Assembly: GCA_037176705.1 (NCBI GenBank)
Contig: CM073899.1
Location: forward strand, 2,914,001-2,978,000
DNA from: Molossus alvarezi
Taxonomy: Eukaryota; Chordata; Mammalia; Chiroptera; Molossidae
DNA: 64,000 bases
Reading direction: 5' to 3'
The notes beneath the pieces were generated by a model. That model was given only the letters and a program-made list of their open reading frames with translations, did not search any database and was not told where the DNA came from. Position numbers and translations under genes: made by a program. Every line of letters starts with the position of its first letter. The first letter of the stretch is position 1. This document shows, one piece after another, positions 33,617 through 44,458 of the stretch.

Positions 33617-34756
33617 GAGAGACAGCAGTGAAAAAACAAAACCAGAAAAAGAGAAACTCTCCACAGTCTTATTCCCACCCAGGGACCCTCTCTGAAGGGC
33701 CTTCCAAGGTCACGACTGCGCCAGGCTGGGAGTCTATAAAACCTGGAGTCAATCTCCCTGTGTCCTGAGTCCCTGCGTGGCCTTGGGCAGTCATCCTCCT
33801 CTGTGGCAGACTGACTCCGAGCTTCCCATGTGTCCTCTGCAGGAACCTATCTGTGTCTGTGGGTGACGCTCTTGGGCTGTGGCGGTGGAGGGGCTGGGGC
33901 AGACTCGGGAGTCAGGGCTGTACATGCACCAGCTGAGACGACTGTGATGTTGGGGAGCTGGGGTTCCCCACCAATGAATGATACAGAAGCTTGATTCCCA
34001 GTTTTATTACCCAGGATTCCATAGAGGCTCAAACATGTTGGTGATGCAAGACTGGAACTGGACTCCGCTTCTCGCTCTTTTTGATTTCTGTGACACAAAG
34101 ATCTGGGGTTCTGCCAGAGCCCTAAACTGCGGGCTGTGCTCACCAGCGACTCCGAACCTGAGGCCCGGGTGTGCGCCCTCCACGCCCATCCTGCCTGCCC
34201 GCTCTCCTTGCACAGACGGGCCTCCTTCGCCTCCCTGTGACTCCGGGCCCCCAGGAGCAGGTCTACCCAGGGCCCCAGCTGACAGCTGGGACCTGGTAGT
34301 CATCACCTTGTCGCCCCTGGGCCACCAGCCCCACCCAGGGGAGCCTGGCTGTCCCGTGCTGCAGCCGCCCAACTGAATTTAAAGTGTACTGCCTTATATT
34401 TTTATTTTCCCTCAAAATCTACTCTCTCCTCTGATTTATATTATGAATATTGTTCTTCCACCTGACGTTTTGAATCTGTCCGTGACCTGACGCAGTGCCG
34501 AGGGGGTGCAGGGTTGACACTATCTCGTCCTTGCCTTGTTATGGTGTTTGCCACACAGCAGTGCAGATATTTACATGCCCCCCCCCCCCCAGATGACTGA
34601 TCCTAGACCAGGGACAACAGCTGGTAATTTCGGTGTCCCAGGACACAGGCTCTCGAACTTGTCGAATGAATGAGTTACATCAGTGTCTGCATTTTTGTCT
34701 AAAATGCATATGAAAAATGCTGGAAGTATTTTAATATATACATTCCATTACAACTT
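33617..34756. other. Gene-free DNA
   Basis: Apparently unique and GC-rich around 34100-34370. Overlapping 132- and 121-residue frames there shadow each other. A C13 run sits near 34579. Confidence 0.4.
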
Positions 34757-34930
34757 CAGCCTGGCCTGTGTGGCTCATTTGGCTGAGCAACGTCCATGGA
34801 CTGAGGGGTCCTGGGCTCGGTCCCCGGGTGGGGCCGTGCAGCAGGCAGCTGGTAGATATTTCTCTCTCACTGATGTTTCTCTCTCTCTCCTTCTTCCTTC
34901 TTCTCTCTGAAATCAATAAAAACATATACA
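34757..34930 (+). mobile_element. Ves SINE, standard class, internally shortened
   Basis: gcctggcctgtgtggctcat head and aatcaataaaaacata tail. The middle (cccaggttgtgggcctgatc region) is deleted. Confidence 0.85.
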
Positions 34931-35028
34931 AACATCCTCAGATCTCACTGCAGAAAATGCCATTCGGTGAGCGCCTCAGGGTTCATTGAAACCAGTCAGG
35001 AGAAGACAGGAGTCAGTTCGGGAGTGCT

Positions 35029-35604
35029 GCACGTGTGGGGCCGAGCACGTGTGGGGCCGAGCACGTGTGGGGCCGTGCACGTGTGGGGCCGTGCACGTGT
35101 GGGGTCGGGCACGTGTGGGGCCGTGCACGTGTGGGGCCATGCACGTGTGGGGCCGTGCACGTGTGGGGCCGGGCACGTGTGGGGCCGGGCACGTGTGGGG
35201 CCGTGCACGTGTGGGGCCGGGCACGTGTGGGGCCATGCACGTGTGGGGCCGTGCACGTGTGGGGCCGGGCACGTGTGGGGCCGGGCACGTGTGGGGCCGG
35301 GCACGTGTGGGGCCGTGCACGTGTGGGGTCGGGCACGTGTGGGGCCGTGCACGTGTGGGGCCATGCACGTGTGGGGCCGTGCACGTGTGGGGCCGGGCAC
35401 GTGTGGGGCCGGGCACGTGTGGGGCCGTGCACGTGTGGGGCCGGGCACGTGTGGGGTCGGGCACGTGTGGGGCCGTGCACGTGTGGGGCCGAGCACGTGT
35501 GGGGCCGTGCACGTGTGGGGCTGTGCACGTGTGGGGCCGTGCACGTGTGGGGCTGTGCATGTGTGGGGTCGGGCACGTGTGGGGCCGTGCACGTGTGTAT
35601 TGAG
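35029..35604 (+). repeat. 16-bp minisatellite, 36 units, with a CACGTG E-box per unit
   Basis: Unit GCACGTGTGGGGCCGT recurs with exact 16-bp spacing from 35029 to 35589. Variation is confined almost wholly to the last four bases (CCGT, CCGG, CCGA, CCAT, TCGG, CTGT). Thirty-five of 36 units keep the palindrome CACGTG; the one near 35557 reads CATGTG. Three units make 48 bp, so frames with a 16-residue period stay open on both strands. They are not genes. Confidence 0.97.
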
Positions 35605-38027
35605 GCCTGACAACTGGCACGAGGATGCTGCGAGGGCCTGGGAATGGGGACCTTTGCCCCCGGAAGTCAGAAATGTGCAGCCAGGGCAGAACAGGCGCCT
35701 AGGCGTCACTACGGCTGATGCATGGGAGTAGAGCACCCCCAGAGAAGGGCAGGAAATACTTCTCTTCCTCTCGCTCACGGGCGCTGAATACAGAATGACA
35801 AGGCACAGTCACGGGGCTCATTATGTCTGATTGCTAATTACCCCTCTGAACGATTCAGTTATGCTGCTTCTAGATAATTAGTTTAGTAATTTATGGCTGT
35901 GGCGCAAACCAGTATTTTAATTTCCACAACCCAGTTTTCACGCTACCTACCATTCAGATTTTATCTTCCTCTTTTAGTCAATTTTAAATTGCTTTTTTGG
36001 CCTATCAAAGAGCAAAAATCTTAGCTTTTTTTTCCCTGCATGCATTTCATGCAAAAGTTTGACACCTTCTGAAATTGTATTTAACTTTAAACTGCAGGAA
36101 AATAACATCTTAGTAAGTCCTGTTTTATTATGCTTCATTGTTTTTTTTTCCATTTTTGTGAGTAAAATGGGTGAACTTTTTTAAAGGAGTCGATCAAGTG
36201 ACTCCGTTTAACAGCTGACAAATGTCATGTTCTGGAAAGACACTGATCAGCTGATTATCCGCCTTCCTGTCTGTCCATTTCTGCTCCCGCTGTGTTCTGT
36301 GTCCTTCTGGGTGGCATTTCTCAGCACCTGGGAGGAGCCAGTTGGGGGCGCTGTGCCCGCTCCTGCCTGACTGGTGTGCTACACAGACAGGTCAGGACAC
36401 ATCAGAGTCTAGGAAGATTGTGGATGATCTCCTGTTTCTATTTGAGTACGACCGATCGATTCGAGTCTAAGAAAGTAAAACTGAGTGGCTGTGGGTACAT
36501 TCTGCCCCTGGAACAGTCAGTCCCTTTGAAACACGCTGACACCCTCCAGTGTCCAGGCGACCTTGCTGGTTGGTCGAGAGACAATAGTTCTTGTCTTAAA
36601 CATATTTGTCATTTTCATTAACACATGTTTTAGTTCCACACTCCCATTGACCTGTAAGCCCTGGTAAAGGAAATCAGAGAGGGGTAAGTTGATATTATGA
36701 TATGCTAAAAAAAAATTCTGATCCATCGCTATAATTTCAGGTCGGCTGCCCAACATTCAATTGCGCGATGAAATTCTAATGAGCGTTTCAGTGTGGTCAC
36801 CTATCTATTTTCTTTATCTATGTGCATGGTGGACAGACTTGCCGATTGGTTAGTGGTTTCATGAGCTGAGGTTTGAGTTAAAGGAGATGTGCCTTGTTCC
36901 GATTTGGGATTTTGAATTCTGAGCGGCTGGTGGAACAGTGGTGACTTGGTGACGGGGGTGAGGAGACGTTTCACAGAGAGAGGCAGCCGCAAAGTGCTCA
37001 GGACAGCAGATGTCAGCGCCTCCTGCCGCATTGGCTTCGCTCTCCCTAACAGGCGGAGTGAGTGGTGTTAATATGGGGAGACAGTACCAGACCCATTGGC
37101 CCACGAGACTGTAGCTAGTGTCTCAAAACGAAGACTGTTCCGAGTAACGTGTCGCTGCCGGGCCCTCTGCGTGATGCCTTGTTGGTTTCAGTGACAGAAT
37201 CACACACTGCCCCAGTGTGTGCTTGCGGTACCGTCCTCGTAGCCGATACTCACAGTGGCGGATCAATATTCTAAAGGGCATCCCTGACAGTGTTGTTTCA
37301 GCGAACACCAGGCTGTGTTCATCATGGACAGAGTCTATGCCCTTCCTCGCCAGCAGCTGTAGCTGAAATATGTGTTCCTTGACTCACTAAAGAAATGTTC
37401 CCACAGGGTAGTGTGAATCTTCCTTTCCCTAAAGATGCTCTGAAAAATGTGTCTTATCCATAAGGCAGTCTGTCTAGCTGTCGAAGCGTCCCATTGATCT
37501 TGCAGCGTTGCTCACGGCGACGGTGGCTGCTGGCCGACACTTGCTTTCCCGAGTGGCTACGAGAGCTAGCGGACCGCGGCCGCGCCCGAGGCCTGTCTGT
37601 CTGCACATCGGGAGTTCATTCCTCTTGTGTCCACTGTTTAGAGCCCAGATGCAACACAGCTTCTTAAAGCTAACAAATGACTCCGTAGCAAGTTAGAGGT
37701 AAAAATCACATGTGGTTACAGTGCTGCCAGTATTATAAAGCCCAATGATTTTGTCTGTATTATAACATTATTTTGGTTCTTCCCTCACTACTAGGAAATA
37801 GAGAAAACATTTGTTATCAACATGCACTTGGCATTTGGGTCACTAAATTGGTTGCTAGCAGAACTCTTCAGAGGACAGAGGTCACGTCTCGCGTTTCCGT
37901 CATGCCCTCAGCAGGAAGGTTCCAGGTGGCGAGGACGTCCGCGCAGGGTCCCCACGGCTGCGTTCTTCTTGGGCGTTACGGTGTTGGCCGTCAGACTTTT
38001 TCTGTATTTGTATCCACATTCTCCTTG
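35605..38027. other. Gene-free DNA, unique-looking
   Basis: No gene or repeat recognised. 35820-36130 is AT-rich and dense in TAAT/ATTA words. 37490-37620 is a small CpG-rich patch. Frames at 36292-36621 and 36517-36756 have no domain. Confidence 0.4.
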
Positions 38028-38040
38028 ACCTTTCTTTTTT

Positions 38041-38234
38041 TTTTCTTTTTTTTTCCTTTATTGATTTTAGAGAGAGAGAAAGGGATATGGGGAGAGAACA
38101 TCGATTGGCCGCCTCCTGCATGCCCCCACTAAGGATCGGGCCCACAGCCTGGACATGTGCCCTGACCGGGAATCAAACCGGCGACCTCTTGGTGCAGGGT
38201 CGACGCTCAACCATTGAGCCACACCAGCTGGGCA
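38041..38234 (-). mobile_element. Ves SINE, standard class
   Basis: Antisense full-length copy with a poly-T start and complete head ending cattgagccacaccagctgg. Flanks ACCTTTCTTTTTT (38028-38040) and ACCTTTATTTTT (38235-38246) form the target duplication. Confidence 0.93.
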
Positions 38235-38246
38235 ACCTTTATTTTT

Positions 38247-38955
38247 CTATATCCAAAATCACATAGATCATTAGATTAGAATACCTAAAAGAATGGAAAC
38301 AGTTCTTCTCTGCATTTCTTCCTCCGTACCTGTCTGTAATCAGGATACAGAGGAGTGGACGTCTCCCTCAGAGGGAAGGCATAGTCCTCTTCCCCATCTT
38401 CCGCATTTGACTTACAGGGACCTTCATCCCACTGGAGCCGTGCAGTGTTGCACACTGTGTCTCATCAGAGCTTTTAAAGAATTCATCCGACTGTCAGGAT
38501 TTGACGCTGCTGAGCGCTAAGAATGTCACTCGCAGTTCTCTGAAAGGTGGTCTTACCTGCTGCGCGTAGAATGTTTCACACATTCACATAGCTACACGCA
38601 TGTCAGAGTGTTTGTGCAAATACATGTACAGTTGGAGTTCTTGGCTACTGAAAAGTTCAACACTGCAAGGTGTTTACTAACAATTCTCTAACTCAGAGGC
38701 TGGTCATCGAGCCACGGTGGCCGTGTGGAATGGGAACAGAGTGAGGGAGGGTGGGCGTGGAGTGACCGGGGAAGGGAGAGCGCCCTTTGGTCCTGCCCTT
38801 TATCTGTCCTGCTGAGTGTATCCGGCTGCCATCAAAGAATGCACTCCAGGGGTAAGGAGTGTGATGGAGCAAGCCCGAGTCCGGCCCACAGAGTTCAGAC
38901 TCTAACGGGAGAGGTGGATGAGCACGTGTGACCACACTGTCCAAACAAGAGGCCT
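38247..38955. other. Gene-free DNA
   Basis: Apparently unique. No gene recognised. Confidence 0.4.
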
Positions 38956-38957
38956 CA

Positions 38958-39111
38958 CCCTGGCCAGCAGTGCAGTCAGGGTGTGGTCCCGATGTGCCAG
39001 GGTTTCGGGTTCCATCCCTGGTCAGTAACACGCAAGAAGCAACCCATCAGTGTTTCTCTTCTCCCTCCCGCTCTCTCCCCTCCTTCCTCTCTCTAAAAAT
39101 TAAACAAACAC
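38958..39111 (+). mobile_element. Ves-like SINE, divergent and shortened
   Basis: ccctggccagcagtgcagtc, gggtttcgggttccatccct and cacgcaagaagcaacccatc with a (TC)n tract and A-rich tail. The body resembles the divergent copy at 22213 more than the main classes. Confidence 0.7.
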
Positions 39112-39420
39112 ACAAGACAACAAGAGGCCATGGCGGAGGGAATGTCCTCGAAGTGTGCAGGCAGCGCGGAGAAGGGACCAGCCGGTCCACATCGTCCTGA
39201 GCCGTTGTCTCCGGTGGGTGCCGACATGGTCCCAGTCAGTGGCACAGTGTTAACGACATGAGCATCTCTGACTGAGAAATGAGCACACAGGCCTGATGTT
39301 GTCATCGGTGTTATTGCAAACAAGTTTCGTGGGCTTCAGAAAGGCGTGTGTGCACACCACCAGAGCAGAAAGAAGAAGGCTGCAGAGGGACGCGAGGAGG
39401 TGACACCTGGACCACCTTTG
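39112..39420. other. Gene-free DNA
   Basis: Unique-looking stretch before the 35-bp array. Confidence 0.35.
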
Positions 39421-39770
39421 TCTTTGCAGGACGCTGTACCACCCGTGCATATTCGTCTTTGCAGGACGCTGTACCACCCGTGCATATTCGTCTTTGCAGG
39501 ACGCTGTACCACCCGTGCATATTCGTCTTTGCAGGACGCTGTACTACCCGTGCATATTCGTCTTTGCAGGACGCTGTACCACCCGTGCATATTCGTCTTT
39601 GCAGGACGCTGTACCACCCGTGCATATTCGTCTTTGCAGGACTCTGTACCACCCGTGCATATTCGTCTTTGCAGGACGCTGTACCACCCGTACATATTCG
39701 TCTTTGCAGGACGCTGTACCACCCGTGCATATTCGTCTTTGCAGGACGCTGTACCACCCGTGCATATTTG
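39421..39770 (+). repeat. Minisatellite, ten 35-bp units
   Basis: Ten head-to-tail units begin at 39421, 39456 and so on to 39736. Each is TCTTTGCAGGACGCTG + TACCACCCGTGCATATTCG. Only scattered single-base differences exist (for example near 39543, 39642 and 39691), so the array is recent. Each unit carries TCTTTGCAG|G, which resembles a 3' splice site. Frames over it are by-products. Confidence 0.97.
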
Positions 39771-40419
39771 TATTTATGTTGGCCAAACCCAGGCAGGGGC
39801 TCCCTCGTCTCAAACATGAAAGGCCGGCAGAAGTTGTGATTCAGGCATAAACTCTACTTGGGATTAGGAAAAATGAACACACCAAAGAAACGTCCAGACC
39901 TCCAGTGGCAGGTGGCACAGCTGCGGCTTCCAGGCCAGCTGGGCGCCTCCTCCAGGGGCGGAGCCAGTGCTCAGGGCCTGCCCCCAGGCGGGCAGTGTGG
40001 GCTGAAGGCCTGTCCCGATCCCGAGACGCGGGTGGGCAGGGGCAGGGGCAGGGGCAGTTACAGTCTGAGTTCTGCCTCTCTCTGGGGCGGCGGCAACCCT
40101 TCCTGCACGCTGGTGGGAGCTGCTGAATTCTCCCCAGAAAACTGCTGTGTCTGACTCCGTGGGCTCCATGGGCTCCCTGGCCGCCCGGACCCTGGGCCGC
40201 GTTACGGACCAGCTCCAGGCAGAGGCAGAGGCCACGAGAGAAGGGTGTTTTCCTTCCGTCGGTAAACAGCCTCATGTCACCTGAGTCCAACATGTTCAGA
40301 TGACGTCCTGTCCCCGATTTAAACTCGGGTGAAGACCACGAACTGGGGGCCTGGGTTGGGGCCATTCAGCATGTGGGCTGGTCGGGTGGCACTTGGCATA
40401 GTCTTTCTCCTCTAGTTTA
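39771..40419. other. Gene-free GC-rich DNA
   Basis: Overlapping frames on both strands (174 and 123 residues) lack domains. Contains a G-quadruplex-like motif at 40030-40054. Confidence 0.4.
40030..40054 (+). repeat. (GGGGCA)n G-quadruplex-like motif
   Basis: Five runs of three to four Gs separated by one or two bases (GGGTGGGCAGGGGCA..). Confidence 0.7.
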
Positions 40420-40434
40420 AGAACTAACCCTCCA

Positions 40435-40633
40435 GCCCGGCCTGTGTGGCTCATTGGCTGAGCGTCGACCCTGCACCAGAGGTCGCCAGTTCGATTCCTG
40501 GTCAGGGCACATGCCCAGGTTGTGGGCCTGATCCCCAGTGGGGGGCATGCAGGAGGCGGCCAGTCGATGTTCTCTCTCATCAATGTTTCTCTCTCCCTCT
40601 CCCTTCCTCCCTCTAAAATCAATAAAGAAAAGA
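40435..40633 (+). mobile_element. Ves SINE, standard class
   Basis: Full-length copy with 15-bp target duplication AGAACTAACCCTCCA (40420-40434) / AGAACTAATCCTCCA (40634-40648), one mismatch. Confidence 0.95.
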
Positions 40634-40648
40634 AGAACTAATCCTCCA

Positions 40649-41753
40649 GAAAGCTCTTCCTTCACATCCGTGTTGTGCACCTTTATTTGCCCACAGTCCT
40701 CTCCCACAGGGAGTCACAGTGTTTGGGAGAAAGGACATCTTACTCATTTCTGAGTCCCTTTCCCAACACAGCCAGGCATGTGGGAGGGGCCCAGGAACTA
40801 GGAGACACCACAGCTTCAGAAAGACGGCATGACCTGAAAACAAGCCACCTTTAGGGGCGGAGTCGGTAACTAGAGGTGGTGTGATCTAAGGCCCTGCCCG
40901 CAGAGGGGCCTGGCACCTGGCACGCTTCCCGGAGAGTGTGGGGACCACTCTGACGCTGGGCCTGTTACCTGAGCGAGCCCTGGCTGAGTCCAGGCTGCCC
41001 GGCTGCTTTCTGCTGATGTCCCTTCAGATCAGTCTGCACTTTCTTCAGGACGATGCTTTTTCCTTAGCGAGCTTGCAGGGACCACACCTGGAGGCCAGTA
41101 CAAAAGATAAGGCACTCTCTGCAGGGCACGAGGCCAGGAAATGGGACTGTTCTGTTCCAACAGGGAAAAACAGTGTACTCGGGGAGAAAACGTCTTTAAT
41201 TGGCGTGCGGAAAAACAAGTCAAATAGTGTCATTTAGCATCTTCCCAAAGTACTGCTCTTAGCTTATAGAACCCAAATTGCTCAGATCTTGGTATTTGAG
41301 GGAAAATAGAATATTATGTAGGATTCTGAACCGTTTTTCTCTGTATCAAAGAATAATGATATTTAGGATTTAAATATTTTTAAAAAATAGATTTAACCTA
41401 AACCTGATAGAAAACGAAGTCCGTCTCAAAATCCCAGGATAGTTAGATACCAGAAGCTTCATTCTAAGCATTGGTAAAGGCGCCCAGTTATCCACGCTCT
41501 TCTCAGGAGCTCTGGGTGAGGTTGCACACACATCTCCATGGGTTTGATCACCGTGCACACAGGCCGGGTGGACCTGGTCTCACTGCTTAAAGCCTGTCCG
41601 GTGGGATCTCGGGCCCAACCGTGTTCCTCTGTGCCACTGCCTCTGTGCCAGCGTTGGAGCCCAGCCCCCAGCCTGGCGTGGCGACTGCCAGCCCTCACTC
41701 GTGACTCGGCGCAGCGCAGGCGCCGCGTCCGCGTTTCCGTCTGTAGCGCAGGC
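40649..41753. other. Gene-free DNA
   Basis: Apparently unique. No gene recognised. Confidence 0.4.
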
Positions 41754-42130
41754 CTCTCCTCTCTGTCGTTCCTTAAACTTACCTTTATTGTTGGATGTAT
41801 TACAGATGTTTCTCCTTTTTTCCCCCCTGGACCCTCTCCTCCCCACTCCCATCGCCTCCTGCCTTCCCCACACTGTTGTCTGTGTCCACTGGTTATGTGC
41901 ATATGCATAGAAATTTTTTGGTTTATGTCTTCCCACCCCCTCCCCGCTTCCTTTGAGGTTCCTCAGTCTAACAGCCAATTTGTACTTCTTAATTCCTTCA
42001 CCTTCTTCACCCAACCCTCCTCCATCTAGCAAGCAACAAAATGTTCTCTGCATCTATGAGTCTGTTTCTGTTCTGCTTGCTCATTTTGTTTGTAGATCCA
42101 ATTGTTGATAGATATGTATTTATTGCCATT

Positions 42131-43040
42131 TTATTGTTCATATTTTTGTTCTTCTCCTTCAAGAAGACCCGTCAACATTTCATATAATACTGGTTTGGTG
42201 GTGATGAACTCCTTTAGCTTTTTCTTGTCTGGGACACTCTTTATATGTCCATCAATTCTAAATGACAGCTTTGCAGGATAGAGGAATCTTGGTTGTAGGT
42301 CCTTGCTTTTCATCACTCTGAATATTTCTTACCGCTCCTTTCTGGCCTACAAAGTTTCTTTCGAGAAATCAGCTGACAGTCTTATTGGCATTCCCTTGTA
42401 GGTGAGTAACTGCTTTTCTCTTGCTGCTTTTAAGATTCTCTCTTTGTCTTTAACCTTTTGCATTTTGATGATGATGTGTCTTGGTGTGGGCCTCTTTGGG
42501 TTCATCTTGTTTGGGACTCTCTGTGCTTCCTGGACTTGTATGCCTGTTTCCTTCACCAAGTTAGGGAAGTTTTCTGTCATTGTTTTTTCAAATAGGTTTT
42601 CAATTTCTTTCTCTATCTCTTCTCCTTCTGGCACCCCCAAGATGCGAATGTTGGCACGCTTGAAGTTGTCCCAGAGGCTCCTTACACTATCCTCATTTTT
42701 TTTTTAATTCTTTTTTTGTTTTGCTGTTCTGATTGGGCATTTTTTGCTTCCTTATATTCCAAATTGATGGATTGCATCTTGGCTTCACCTACTCTACTAT
42801 TGATTCCCTGTAAATTATTCTTTATTTTAGTTAGTGCCTCCTTTATTTCTCCTGGTCCTTATTTATGCTCTTGAGGTCCTCACTAAGTTTCTTGACGTTC
42901 GTACGAAGTTCCTTGAACATCCTTATAACCAGTGTTTTGAACTCTGTATCTGTTAGATTGCTTATCTCCATTTCATTTAGTTCTTTTCCTGGAGTTTTAT
43001 TCTGTTCTTTCATTTGGGACATGTTTCTTTGTCTTCTAAT
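42131..43040 (-). pseudogene. HAL1 ORF1 (L1 ORF1p-like), decayed
   Basis: Homologous to the ORF1 of copy 1: GVPEGEE, ENFPNLVKE, RPTPRHIIIKM, RLSADFSKETL, LQPRFLYPAKLSFRIDG, ending LEGEEQKYEQ with the same acidic C-terminal extension. The start codon is changed to ATT at 43040. The coiled-coil part is broken by stops and frameshifts. Two stops (Gln to TAG, Gln to TAA) separate the frames 42347-42640 and 42131-42316. No function remains. Confidence 0.82.
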
Positions 43041-44426
43041 TTTGTTTGCTTCCCTGTGTTTGTTTCTATGTATTAGGTAGAGTTGCTATGTCTCCTGGGC
43101 TTCCTAGGGTGGCCTGTAGTAGTAGGTGTCCTGTAGGGTCCAGTGCACAGCCTCCCTGATCACCCCAGCTGGGCTCTCAAGATGCACCCCTAGTGTGGAC
43201 TGTACACCCTTCTGTTGTAATTGAGTCTTGACTGCTGTTGGCACATCAGTGGAAAAGATTTACTCAGGCTGATCAGCTGCAAGGACTGGCTGTGCCCACT
43301 CTCCACTGACCTCTGACCACCTTGGAGGATCAGCTGTGCAGGGCCCACCACACAGAGCACGACTTACTTCAGCAGGGCTCTGGTACCCACTGAGTCCACT
43401 CCTTGAGTGTGTCACTTGTGGAGGTGGTTGGGTGGTGGTGCTTCTATGTGATCTGAGGCTGTCCACTGGGTATGCTGGCTCTGGGGCAAGGTCAGCCACT
43501 GCCTGTGTCCTACCCGGGGTCACCAGGCATAAGCTACGAAGTGATCTGCAAATGGCTGCTTCTTGTGCTGGGCTTGGAGGTGCCCAGGCAAAGCCAAGCT
43601 GTGAACCAAGGCTGGCTGCTTCTAGTACCAGGCCTGGGGCCACTTATCAAGAGGTATGGGGCTCGCTGAGACCAGATGCTGCTTGTTTGAGAGGATTTAG
43701 GAAAATCTGAAGCAGGAGCCAATCCTGTGGTAAAGACACTGGGAACAGCTTGGGTGGGCCTGAAAGTTGGGTGGGGCGGGGCCTCAGGGAATCACCAGAG
43801 TGGGGCAAACAGTGTGAGCCAGATTGTTGGAGTCCCAGATATGGGGACCACCTGCTGCCCTGTGGGGGAAGGGCTCACCAAAGGAACAAAGGCCTCCACC
43901 AGCACGTGTGTCCTGGAGAAAGGTGCCCCTCCAGCTCTCACCCTAATGCCAAACAACTCAGTTCTTCCCCGTATGTCTCTGTCTCCTTTCGAGCTGCCTC
44001 CCCTCCATGCTGGAGCTCAGAGGGAGTGGGTCCGAGTAATTCAGTGCACGGGCCCTTTAAGAAGAGCTGCCTGGGGCTCCCACAGCCTCAGCCTCAGTTC
44101 CTGTTGGTTTTTCCAGCCAGAAGTGACGGGGACTCTCTTCCCGGCACTGGAACCCTGAGCTGGGGGCCTAGTATGGGGCTGGGACCCCTCAGTCCTCACA
44201 GAGGACCTTCCCAGCCGAGGTGTCCTCCTGATTTTTATTGGCCACACATGAGTGTGGGACCAGCCTGTCCCCCTCTGCCCTCCTACCAGTCCCCATATGG
44301 TTCTTCTCAGTCTCATGGTTGTAGGACTTCATTCAGCTCGGTGTCAGGTGGTTCTGAAGGATGGTTGTTCTGTAGTTTATTTGTAACTTAGATGTAGTTG
44401 TGGAGGAGGTGAGATCGCGTTACCTG
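43041..44426 (-). promoter_or_regulatory. HAL1 copy 2 5' UTR
   Basis: A 1.39-kb leader containing a 567-bp block (43075-43641) absent from copy 1. Copy 1 joins its flanks directly at 1105/1106. Internal promoter activity is inferred from LINE biology. Frames of 124-213 residues here are shadows. Confidence 0.6.
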
Positions 44427-44458
44427 CCTCCTCTCTGTTCTTGAACAAAACAGGTGTC

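Larger units (their letters stand above)
41773..44426 (-). mobile_element. HAL1-type (ORF1-only) LINE, copy 2, full length
   Basis: A 2.65-kb antisense element. On the minus strand it has a 5' UTR (44426-43041), a decayed ORF1 (43040-42131) and a 3' UTR of about 350 bp. The 3' UTR ends in ..aggagaaacatctgtaatac. There is no ORF2. Imperfect flanking repeats CTCTCCTCTCTGTCGTTCC (41754-41772) and CCTCCTCTCTGTTC (44427-44440) look like an aged target duplication. The last ~200 bp of 3' UTR is homologous to the 3' UTR of the L1s in this window. The 5' end coincides with that of copy 1 (7740), so both are probably full length at 5'. Confidence 0.82.

Noticed and set aside
32692..33695. Cys/Val-rich (plus) and His/Thr/Gln-rich (minus) frames of 200-328 residues, keratin-associated-like at first sight
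   Set aside because: All are translations of the 14/15-bp TG array, with several frames open on both strands.
34967..35778. Frames of 187-260 residues with a 16-residue period
   Set aside because: Products of the 16-bp array in all phases. Not genes.
39421..39770. CRISPR-like regular 35-bp repeats
   Set aside because: Units are contiguous with no spacers, and the genome is mammalian.
39311..39850. Frames of 118-168 residues over the 35-bp array
   Set aside because: Open in several frames because of the repeat.
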